64,000 bases of DNA from Chitinophagaceae bacterium UBA1930. Its GTDB lineage: Bacteria > Bacteroidota > Bacteroidia > Chitinophagales > Chitinophagaceae. This document shows positions 1-6,831 of the stretch, one piece after another. The DNA lies in NCBI GenBank assembly GCA_002337145.1, contig DDFK01000002.1, positions 434,001 through 498,000 on the forward strand, written 5' to 3'. Every line of letters begins with the position of its first letter. The first letter of the stretch is position 1. The notes beneath the pieces were generated by a model, which did no database searches, was not told the DNA's origin, and worked only from the letters and a program-made list of their open reading frames with translations. The translations under genes and the position numbers were made by a program.

Positions 1-2
1 AG

Positions 3-980
3 CACGGACATACTCCTACTATTGGTTTGTCTTTAGCTGCTTTATTATCCAATGAAGGCTATGAGGTAATAAAAGCAAGTACCAAAAAAGCAAAACTGCT
101 TCGGTTGTTAGACATGCTCTATGTAATTTTTAAAGAGCGAAAGGGAGCAGTTGTGCTCATTTCAACATATAGCAGTGATGCTTTCTATTTTGCACTGGCA
201 TGCTCATGGATGTGCAGGTTGCTAAACATTAAATATATACCATGTCTGCATGGCGGCAACCTCCCTCAACGCATACAGCATTCAACAAAAATGAGCCGGC
301 AACTGTTTGCCAACAGCTACATGAACGTTGCTGTATCTGGTTATTTGGAAGATTGCATTAAAAAGAACGGTTGGAGGGTGGCTGTTATCCCGAATGTGAT
401 CCATATAAATGAATACCCTTTTTTGGAACGGAAAACCTGTAAGCCCAGGTTATTATGGGTACGTTCCTTTCATGAAATCTATAACCCAGGATTAGCGATT
501 AAAGTATTGTTTCAGTTATTGAAAACAAACCCCGATGCAACGCTTGCAATGGTTGGCCCTGATAAAGATGGCAGCCTTGCAGTTTGTAAACAATTGGCAG
601 CAGAGCTGAATGTTACGGATAAAGTCAATTTTACAGGTCTCTTGTCACGCAACGAGTGGATAGAGCTATCAACGCAATACGATATCTTTATCAACACCAC
701 CAATTTCGATAACCTGCCAGTGAGCATTATTGAGGCACTGGCCTTAGGCATGCCCATTGTCAGTACCAATGTAGGTGGCCTGCAGTACCTGATTGCGGAT
801 AGACAAAACGGCTTACTCGTAAATGCAAATGGCGAAACAGGTTTTGTTGAAGCCATCAATACATTGATACATGACAACACAATGGCAGAGGGATTGAGCA
901 GGAATGCAAGGCTGCTAGCAGAACAATTTGATTGGGATCACGTTAAACAACAGTGGAATACATTATTGCAAGGAGTTTAA
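3..980 (+). CDS. Glycosyltransferase family 4 (GT-B fold), 5' end outside window
   Basis: The reading frame is open from the first bases of the window and begins with residues HGHTPTIGLSLAALL, so the gene starts upstream. A TTG at 27 is not a convincing start. About 325 residues are visible. The C-terminal half has the GT4 hallmark: NTTNFDNLPVSIIEALALG followed by MPIVSTNVGG, the EX7E-type donor-site motif, with VGPDKDG and FTGLL just before it. GT4 enzymes transfer a sugar from an NDP-sugar to a growing glycan in the cytoplasm. The next gene, a GT2, follows after 29 bp on the same strand, and sugar-modifying genes follow that, so this is probably part of an exopolysaccharide or O-antigen cluster. 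Donor and acceptor cannot be told from sequence. The family call is firm. Confidence 0.88.
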   Translation, partial: HGHTPTIGLSLAALLSNEGYEVIKASTKKAKLLRLLDMLYVIFKERKGAVVLISTYSSDAFYFALACSWMCRLLNIKYIPCLHGGNLPQRIQHSTKMSRQLFANSYMNVAVSGYLEDCIKKNGWRVAVIPNVIHINEYPFLERKTCKPRLLWVRSFHEIYNPGLAIKVLFQLLKTNPDATLAMVGPDKDGSLAVCKQLAAELNVTDKVNFTGLLSRNEWIELSTQYDIFINTTNFDNLPVSIIEALALGMPIVSTNVGGLQYLIADRQNGLLVNANGETGFVEAINTLIHDNTMAEGLSRNARLLAEQFDWDHVKQQWNTLLQGV

Positions 981-1009
981 AAAACTATTAATCGTTTACG
1001 TATAATTAT

Positions 1010-1975
1010 ATGAAGGTTACGGTAATTTGTCCGGTATACAACGAATCAAAGTTCATTCTTAATGTACTTGATTTCTGCATTAAGTCGCAACCAATAGAAA
1101 AGGAAGTGTTTTTTATTGATGGCAATTCTACCGATGATACATGCAATATCATAAACAGATATGTGGATCAACACAGTAACATTAAACTGTTGCACAATCC
1201 GCAACGTTATGTCCCGTTTGCTTTAAACAAGGCCATCAAACTGGCTACAGGCGATATCATTGTAAGGCTCGATGCACATACACTTTATGCCGATAACTAT
1301 TTTGAAAAAGTAATTGAAGTATTTGAAAAGACAAATGCGGATATAGTGGGTGGCCCAATGCGTATTGCAGACGGCAATGCCGTACAGGATTCAATTGGTT
1401 ATGCAACATCAACTTCCTTTGGCATCGGCAATAGCTCTTTTCATTTTGAAGATTTTGAAGGCTTTACAGATAGCGTTTACCTAGGTGCATGGAAAAGGAA
1501 AATATTTGAAACCACCGGTCTTTTTGATGAATCATTGATGCGTAACCAGGATGATGAATTTCACTACCGTGCAAAAAGCCTCGGCTTCCGCATCTACCAA
1601 TCACCGGAAATCAAATTGTACTACTATCCACGCAGCAGTTTCAGAACCTTGTTCAAACAATATTACCAATACGGCCTGTATAAGCCATTGGTGCTACGTA
1701 AAATAAAATCTGCCATAAGCCCAAGGCATATCATACCAATGGGCTTTGTGCTATACCTATGCAGCCTTATTGTATTTGCGGCACTGGGTTGGTACATCAT
1801 GTTTGTTCCATTGCTGCTATACATACTGGCTGCCTGCTACTTTGCTGCGGCAAGCAAAAAAAATATCATGCAAATTGGCAGAATAGCTTTGTCTTATTCT
1901 ATTTTGCACTTATCATACGGCATGGGTTTCATAGTAGGTCTATTGCGGTTGCCCTTTATTAAAAAGAATAACTGA
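1010..1975 (+). CDS. Glycosyltransferase family 2, ExoA/succinoglycan-type, membrane-anchored
   Basis: A 321-residue protein with a GT-A fold. The nucleotide-binding start CPVYNES lies at residues 7-13, the metal-binding DxD-like site reads RLDAH near 86-90, and an acidic NQDDEFHYR motif near 179-187 matches the catalytic-base region. The last 80 residues hold two or three hydrophobic segments, as in ExoA-like enzymes that work at the inner membrane on lipid-linked glycans. It lies 29 bp after the GT4 gene and 8 bp before the aminotransferase gene, so the genes are likely co-transcribed. The ATG at 1010 gives a complete N-terminal beta-strand and no better start is seen. Substrate unknown. 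Confidence 0.9.
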   Translation: MKVTVICPVYNESKFILNVLDFCIKSQPIEKEVFFIDGNSTDDTCNIINRYVDQHSNIKLLHNPQRYVPFALNKAIKLATGDIIVRLDAHTLYADNYFEKVIEVFEKTNADIVGGPMRIADGNAVQDSIGYATSTSFGIGNSSFHFEDFEGFTDSVYLGAWKRKIFETTGLFDESLMRNQDDEFHYRAKSLGFRIYQSPEIKLYYYPRSSFRTLFKQYYQYGLYKPLVLRKIKSAISPRHIIPMGFVLYLCSLIVFAALGWYIMFVPLLLYILAACYFAAASKKNIMQIGRIALSYSILHLSYGMGFIVGLLRLPFIKKNN

Positions 1976-1983
1976 TTGCACAA

Positions 1984-3195
1984 ATGAATATTCCTTTTTC
2001 ACCACCATATATTGATACCGACGTAGAAGCAGAAGTTTTGGATTCCTTACGTAGCGGATGGATTACGACCGGGCCTAAGGTAAAGGCACTGGAAGAAGAA
2101 GTTTCCAAATACGCAGGTGTGGCTGCATCGCTGGGCATCAACTCTGCTACCTCCGGCATGATGCTCGCACTGCATTGGTACGGTATTGGTCATGGCGATG
2201 AAGTCATCATTCCTGCTTACACCTATGCGGCAACCGCACTGGTGGTAATGCACTTAGGTGCCATACCAGTAATGGTGGACGTGGAAAAGGACTTCAATAT
2301 TTCCGTGGCAAAAATTGAGGCAGCCATTACCGGAAAAACAAAAGCCATTGTTCCGGTTGATTTTGCCGGATGGCCCTGCAACTATACTGCCATAAATGAA
2401 TTGGTAAACAGGAATGATATACAGGCAAAATTCGTAGCTAAAGGCAGTCAGCAGCAACTGCTCAACAGGATCTTGGTAATGAGCGATGCAGCCCATTCCT
2501 TCGGTGCGGTGTACAATGGCAAGCGTACAGGTGTATGGGCAGATATTACCGTGTTTTCCTTTCATGCTGTAAAGAACCTTACAACTGCCGAAGGTGGTGC
2601 CATTTGCCTGAACCTACCAACCCCATTTGACAACAACGAAGTATATAAAACCCTTCGTCTTTGGAGTTTGAATGGGCAAACAAAAGATGCATTCTCCAAA
2701 AGCAAGGCAGGTAGCTGGAGATACGATATTGTGTACCCCGGTTTCAAGATGAACCTGCCCGATGTACTCGCTGCAATCGGGCTGGCACAAATCAAAAAAT
2801 ACAACGACGAACTGCTGGCAGAAAGGAAGAGGGTGTACGATTTTTACAATACCGCTTTTGCAGAACATAGCTGGGCAGAACTACCGCCTTATACTACCCC
2901 AAACTGCTACCCAAGCTACCATTTATATCCATTACGGATCAATGATATCTCCGAAGAACGGCGTGATGCAATCATCGAAAAAATTGCAGCATCTGGTGTT
3001 GCCGTCAATGTCCACTTTCAGCCGCTGCCACTGCTTACCATATTCAGTGAGCGAGGGTTCAGCATCTCCGATTTTCCTGTTTCCTACAGCAATTATTCCC
3101 GTGAAATTTCCCTTCCCATTTACCCGCAACTAAACAATAATCAATGCAGCTACATCGTTACTAGTGTCATAGATGCCGTTATGGCTACTGGTTAA
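1984..3195 (+). CDS. DegT/DnrJ/EryC1/StrS family PLP-dependent sugar aminotransferase
   Basis: A 403-residue fold-type I aminotransferase. The PLP-binding lysine is K197 in FHAVKNLTTAEGG, the pyridine-ring aspartate is in SDAAHSFGA (about 168), and the N-terminal SGWITTGPKV segment is typical of sugar aminotransferases that act on 4-keto or 3-keto NDP-sugars. It lies 3 bp before the initiating sugar transferase, and a 4,6-dehydratase is further downstream. The trio resembles the PglF-PglE-PglC logic of bacillosamine-type sugar synthesis, in which this enzyme would make the 4-amino sugar from a 4-keto intermediate. No acetyltransferase partner (PglD-like) is seen nearby. The family is certain; the exact sugar is inferred. 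Confidence 0.92.
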   Translation: MNIPFSPPYIDTDVEAEVLDSLRSGWITTGPKVKALEEEVSKYAGVAASLGINSATSGMMLALHWYGIGHGDEVIIPAYTYAATALVVMHLGAIPVMVDVEKDFNISVAKIEAAITGKTKAIVPVDFAGWPCNYTAINELVNRNDIQAKFVAKGSQQQLLNRILVMSDAAHSFGAVYNGKRTGVWADITVFSFHAVKNLTTAEGGAICLNLPTPFDNNEVYKTLRLWSLNGQTKDAFSKSKAGSWRYDIVYPGFKMNLPDVLAAIGLAQIKKYNDELLAERKRVYDFYNTAFAEHSWAELPPYTTPNCYPSYHLYPLRINDISEERRDAIIEKIAASGVAVNVHFQPLPLLTIFSERGFSISDFPVSYSNYSREISLPIYPQLNNNQCSYIVTSVIDAVMATG

Positions 3196-3198
3196 CAA

Positions 3199-3798
3199 AT
3201 GGATACGATACGATTTTTCGATATACTTTTTGCGGTCATTGGGCTTATCGTACTGTCTCCATTGTTTATCATCATTGCTCTTTGCATCAAGCTTACTTCT
3301 GCAGGACCTGTTTTCTTTAGGCAGGTAAGGGTGGGCAGGTTCGGAAAGGATTTCAGGCTTTTCAAGTTCCGGAGCATGTACGTAAATGCTGAAGCCAAGG
3401 GACAGCTTACTGTTGGCGGCAGGGACAGTAGGATAAGTACGGTTGGTTACTACCTGCGTAAATTTAAACTGGACGAGCTGCCACAATTTATCAATGTGCT
3501 TTTGGGAGATATGAGTTTTGTAGGGCCAAGACCCGAGGTAAGAAAATATGTGGACCTGTATACAGAAGACCAACGAAAAGTACTGACGGTTTTGCCGGGT
3601 ATTACAGATTATGCATCCATAGAGTACAGGAACGAGAACGAGCTGTTGTCGAAAGCCGTAAATCCAGAGCAGTTCTATATTACAGACATCATGCCCCGCA
3701 AAATAGAACTGAATTACAGGTTCATCAACGAAAGAAGCTTAGGAAAATATTTTTATATACTGCTAACCACGGTCATTACAGCCATTAAAGGAAAATGA
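3199..3798 (+). CDS. Initiating sugar-phosphate transferase (polyprenol-phosphate sugar transferase, PglC/WcaJ catalytic domain)
   Basis: A 199-residue protein with one N-terminal hydrophobic segment (about residues 8-31), then FRQVRVG (40-46), FKFRSM (55-60), KLDELPQ and DMSFVGPRPE (104-113), all signatures of the bacterial sugar transferase family. Short members consist only of the catalytic monotopic domain and transfer a phospho-sugar from UDP-sugar to undecaprenyl phosphate at the inner membrane, the first step of capsule or O-unit assembly. It starts 3 bp after the aminotransferase stop. A hairpin follows the stop at 3819-3845, so this may be the last gene of the upstream transcription unit. 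Confidence 0.93.
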   Translation: MDTIRFFDILFAVIGLIVLSPLFIIIALCIKLTSAGPVFFRQVRVGRFGKDFRLFKFRSMYVNAEAKGQLTVGGRDSRISTVGYYLRKFKLDELPQFINVLLGDMSFVGPRPEVRKYVDLYTEDQRKVLTVLPGITDYASIEYRNENELLSKAVNPEQFYITDIMPRKIELNYRFINERSLGKYFYILLTTVITAIKGK

Positions 3799-3818
3799 AC
3801 AGATAAGCTAAAAAGGAC

Positions 3819-3849
3819 AATAAGTTGTATAACAGGCAACTTATTTTGC
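3819..3849 (+). terminator. Putative terminator after the sugar transferase gene
   Basis: A 9-bp perfect inverted repeat, AATAAGTTG (3819-3827) and CAACTTATT (3837-3845), with a 9-nt loop, lies 20 bp after the stop codon. The downstream T-run is weak (TTATTTTGCC), so termination may be partial. It would separate the upstream genes from the dehydratase gene. Confidence 0.5.
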
Positions 3850-3923
3850 CATTTAAGCGTCAATTCATTGAAATATAATGGTTTTGTAATAATGTATAGA
3901 AAAATGGATAGGAATAAATGCAT

Positions 3924-3931
3924 TATGTTTG
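3924..3931 (+). promoter_or_regulatory. Putative -7 box (TATGTTTG) for the dehydratase gene
   Basis: TATGTTTG matches the Bacteroidota -7 consensus TAnnTTTG exactly and is followed by CATC. No clear TTG element lies 18-20 nt upstream. The box would give a leader of about 80 nt before the GTG at 4018. It lies between a terminator-like hairpin and the next gene, which fits a separate promoter. Confidence 0.35.
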
Positions 3932-4017
3932 CATCAATTCATTATTCTCTCACCGTCTGAAAAAACCCGCCAATATCTTTGATTAAACCATTAGTCAACT
4001 TAATAAATTAAGGGTTA

Positions 4018-5985
4018 GTGAAGAACTTACGTAAATTTTTACTCAAAAACAGGATAGCCCCCAAATGGGCGATATTCTTTTTGGATATATCTATTTCCTG
4101 TTTTGCAATCATATACGCCAATTATTTAAGGTTCAATTTCGAATTTACCTCCATCCATTTTTCCGATATTGCCGATGACCTCATCATTGTTTCGGCTACA
4201 AACGCTACTTTGTTCTATATTTTCAAAACCTATCATGGCATCATCAGGTTTTCTGGTTTCCAGGAAGCTTTCAGGAGCGTGGCAGCAATATTTTACTCCT
4301 TCTTCTTAATGTTGGTGTTCAATGTGGCCATGAATGCCATGCATTTTGGTCAGTTCACGCCCATTTCCGTACTGTTCATCTATTTCTTTATTGCATCCTT
4401 CCTGCTTTTTGGATACAGGCTACTGGTTAAGCACCTGTACAAAATCAGCATCAACCAAGAGGAGAATACGCATGTTGTAATTTATGGTGCCGGTTTAAAT
4501 GGTTCGGTATTAAAGAAAACTATTGAGCAGACTTCCAATAACCGCTACAAGATTGTTGCTTTTATTGATGGTGATGAGAACCTTGTTGGCAAAACAATCG
4601 ACAACGTAAAGATTTTTCCTTTCAACCAGATAAAACATGTTTTCAAGTCATGGCAAATAAAGACCCTGTTTTTTGCAAAGCAGGATTTTGATTTGGACGA
4701 AAAGAACGGCATTGTTGACTACTGTTTGGAGAACAATATCAAGGTAATGAACATTCCCCCAATGAGGGAATGGATACAGGGCCAACTGAACATCAACCAG
4801 CTTAAAGAAGTAAAGATTGAGGAACTGCTTGGCAGGAAACAGATCAGCCTAAAGAACGAGCATGTCATTAATCACCTGCGTGATAAAAAAGTATTGATAA
4901 CTGGTGCGGCTGGTTCAATTGGTAGCGAACTGGCAAGGCAGATTGCAAGTGTATATCCCACATCGTTGGTTATTTGCGACCAGACAGAAACTGGCCTTTA
5001 CGAACTTGAATATGAATTGCAGCAAAAATTTAGTTTAGGCAATGCCTTAAAGGTTTACTTGGGTGATGTGAAGGACGAGCATTCCATGAATAATCTCTTC
5101 AGCACTTACCTGCCCGAAGTAGTGTTTCATGCGGCTGCCTACAAGCACGTGCCCATGATGGAGAACCACCCGGCAGAAGCCATACGCAACAACGTATTGG
5201 GTACAAAAATGCTGGCTGACCTTTCAGAGAAATATGGTATAGATAAGTTTGTGTTTGTATCAACCGATAAAGCCATCAACCCTACCAATGTAATGGGTGC
5301 ATCCAAGCGTATTGCCGAAATGTACTGCCAGGCATTGCAGAACAGGGAAGAAGCACCCGTTTGGGACAATGGCATTTACCAGATGGCAGGCAACAGGAAA
5401 CGTACAAAATTCATTACCACAAGGTTCGGCAATGTATTGGGCTCTAATGGCTCCGTAATACCAAGGTTCCAGGAGCAGATTACCAATGGCGGTCCGGTTA
5501 CGGTTACACATCCTGATATTATCCGTTACTTCATGACCATTCCCGAAGCATGTTCCCTTGTACTGGAAGCAGGTACCATGGGTAATGGCGGCGAAGTGTT
5601 CCTGTTTGATATGGGCGAACCCATCCGCATTCTTGACCTTGCCAAAAAAATGATACGCTTGGCCGGCATGATTCCGGGCAGGGATATAGAGCTTCGTTTT
5701 ACAGGATTGAGGCCGGGCGAGAAACTGTTTGAAGAACTGTTGAATAAAGAAGAAGAAGTTATACCAACGCACAATAAAAAAATACTCATTGCCAAAGTAA
5801 TGGAGTACGACTTCAACAGGGTATCCATGAACATAGAGCACCTCATTAACCTTGCCCAGGAAAACCGCAACGAAGAGGTGGTAAAACAAATGAAACGCAT
5901 TGTGCCGGAATACATCAGCAACAACTCCATCTACGAAAGCATTGATGAGCAAATGTTCAAGCCTATTTATTCGGCTATCAGGTAA
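4018..5985 (+). CDS. Membrane NDP-sugar 4,6-dehydratase/epimerase (CapD/WbpM/PglF-like)
   Basis: A 655-residue protein starting at a GTG; no nearby ATG keeps the full first membrane helix. Four hydrophobic segments fill residues 15-140, followed by a CoA-binding-like Rossmann unit (YGAGLNGSVL, about 157-166) and the catalytic short-chain dehydrogenase domain with ITGAAGSIGSELA (about 292-304). FVSTDKAINPTNVMGASKR (about 413-431) has Met in place of the usual Tyr of the YxxxK pair, as in long WbpM/PglF enzymes. These convert UDP-GlcNAc to the 4-keto-6-deoxy sugar at the inner membrane. The product would feed the aminotransferase at 1984 and the transferase at 3199. Length is in the normal range (600-660). 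Confidence 0.92.
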   Translation: MKNLRKFLLKNRIAPKWAIFFLDISISCFAIIYANYLRFNFEFTSIHFSDIADDLIIVSATNATLFYIFKTYHGIIRFSGFQEAFRSVAAIFYSFFLMLVFNVAMNAMHFGQFTPISVLFIYFFIASFLLFGYRLLVKHLYKISINQEENTHVVIYGAGLNGSVLKKTIEQTSNNRYKIVAFIDGDENLVGKTIDNVKIFPFNQIKHVFKSWQIKTLFFAKQDFDLDEKNGIVDYCLENNIKVMNIPPMREWIQGQLNINQLKEVKIEELLGRKQISLKNEHVINHLRDKKVLITGAAGSIGSELARQIASVYPTSLVICDQTETGLYELEYELQQKFSLGNALKVYLGDVKDEHSMNNLFSTYLPEVVFHAAAYKHVPMMENHPAEAIRNNVLGTKMLADLSEKYGIDKFVFVSTDKAINPTNVMGASKRIAEMYCQALQNREEAPVWDNGIYQMAGNRKRTKFITTRFGNVLGSNGSVIPRFQEQITNGGPVTVTHPDIIRYFMTIPEACSLVLEAGTMGNGGEVFLFDMGEPIRILDLAKKMIRLAGMIPGRDIELRFTGLRPGEKLFEELLNKEEEVIPTHNKKILIAKVMEYDFNRVSMNIEHLINLAQENRNEEVVKQMKRIVPEYISNNSIYESIDEQMFKPIYSAIR

Positions 5986-6000
5986 TCAAATTTAGTTAGG

Positions 6001-6008
6001 TAACTTTA
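6001..6008 (+). promoter_or_regulatory. Putative -7 box (TAACTTTA), 4 nt before the phosphatase ATG
   Basis: TAACTTTA matches 5 of the 6 fixed bases of TAnnTTTG and is separated from the ATG at 6013 by CTGC only. The same 4-nt spacing is seen at pyrF, mnmA, pdxJ and the sirtuin gene. No -33 TTG is visible at the expected place, so this is weak evidence by itself. Confidence 0.3.
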
Positions 6009-6012
6009 CTGC

Positions 6013-6753
6013 ATGTTTGGATTATTCAAATCTTCTAGGGTACGTGCCGACCTGTCTTTTATTGGTGTGGACATGCACTCGCATTTATTGCCCGGGTTGG
6101 ACGATGGACTGAAAACAATCGAGGATACTATTGCGTATGTGAAAGAGTTGCATGCATTGGGTTATGAAAAACTGATATGCACGCCACATATACTTTCTGA
6201 TGTGCATCCCAATTCGCCCTCAACAATACTTCCAAGACTGGATGAAGTAAGGCAGGCACTTGCAGCACACAATGTTCCTGTAAAGGTTGATGCCGCTGCG
6301 GAATACATGATTGACCATGAGTTTGAACAGACCATTAAACGTGGTGATAAACTGTTGACTTTTGGCAAGAATTATATATTGATTGAAATGTCTTACTTGG
6401 CCCCATCGCCCAACATGGACCAGGTTATTTTTGATTTAAGGGTAGCAGGTTTACAGCCAATTGTTGCACACCCCGAAAGGTACAATTACTACCACATGCA
6501 GTTTAACCAATATGAAAGGTTAAGGGGCATGGGATGCATGTTGCAGGTAAACCTTTTATCGCTTTCGGGTTACTATGGCAAGCCGGTAAAAAAAGCAGCA
6601 GAAAGGTTGATAGCCGAAGGCATGATTGATTTTATTGGTACCGATATGCATCACGCCAACCACTTAAATGCCACTAAAAGCTTTGTAACGCACAAGGATT
6701 TTTACAAACTGTTTAAGAATACATTATTGAAAAACAGGATGCTGTTGGATTAA
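6013..6753 (+). CDS. PHP-domain tyrosine-protein phosphatase (CpsB/CapC/YwqE-type)
   Basis: A 246-residue PHP-fold protein. Metal ligands are visible as DMHSHLLPGLDDG (H22, H24), CTPHI (H59), AHPERYNYY and IGTDMHHANH. In other phyla this family (CpsB, YwqE) removes phosphate from tyrosine kinases that control capsule polymer length. In Bacteroidota it often closes capsule or exopolysaccharide clusters, as here, directly after the dehydratase gene (27 bp). The matching tyrosine kinase (Wzc-like) is not in this window and is probably upstream of it. A strong hairpin terminator follows. The protein is the normal length. Confidence 0.88.
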   Translation: MFGLFKSSRVRADLSFIGVDMHSHLLPGLDDGLKTIEDTIAYVKELHALGYEKLICTPHILSDVHPNSPSTILPRLDEVRQALAAHNVPVKVDAAAEYMIDHEFEQTIKRGDKLLTFGKNYILIEMSYLAPSPNMDQVIFDLRVAGLQPIVAHPERYNYYHMQFNQYERLRGMGCMLQVNLLSLSGYYGKPVKKAAERLIAEGMIDFIGTDMHHANHLNATKSFVTHKDFYKLFKNTLLKNRMLLD

Positions 6754-6774
6754 TTGCTAACAAACAATCTTCAA

Positions 6775-6816
6775 ATTAAAAAGGCCACATCATTATGATG
6801 TGGCCTTTTTAATTTT
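6775..6816. terminator. Bidirectional rho-independent terminator
   Basis: AAAAGGCCACATCA (ending near 6792) pairs with TGATGTGGCCTTTT around a short TTA-type loop, and there are A/T runs on both sides. It sits between two convergent genes (stops at 6753 and 6832) and can serve both strands. Confidence 0.9.
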
Positions 6817-6831
6817 ATCATAAAACGGTTT

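Noticed and set aside
5260..5952. Long open frame on the minus strand inside the dehydratase gene (230 codons)
   Set aside because: Composition is that of an antisense shadow and no family is recognised; the plus-strand dehydratase explains the region fully.
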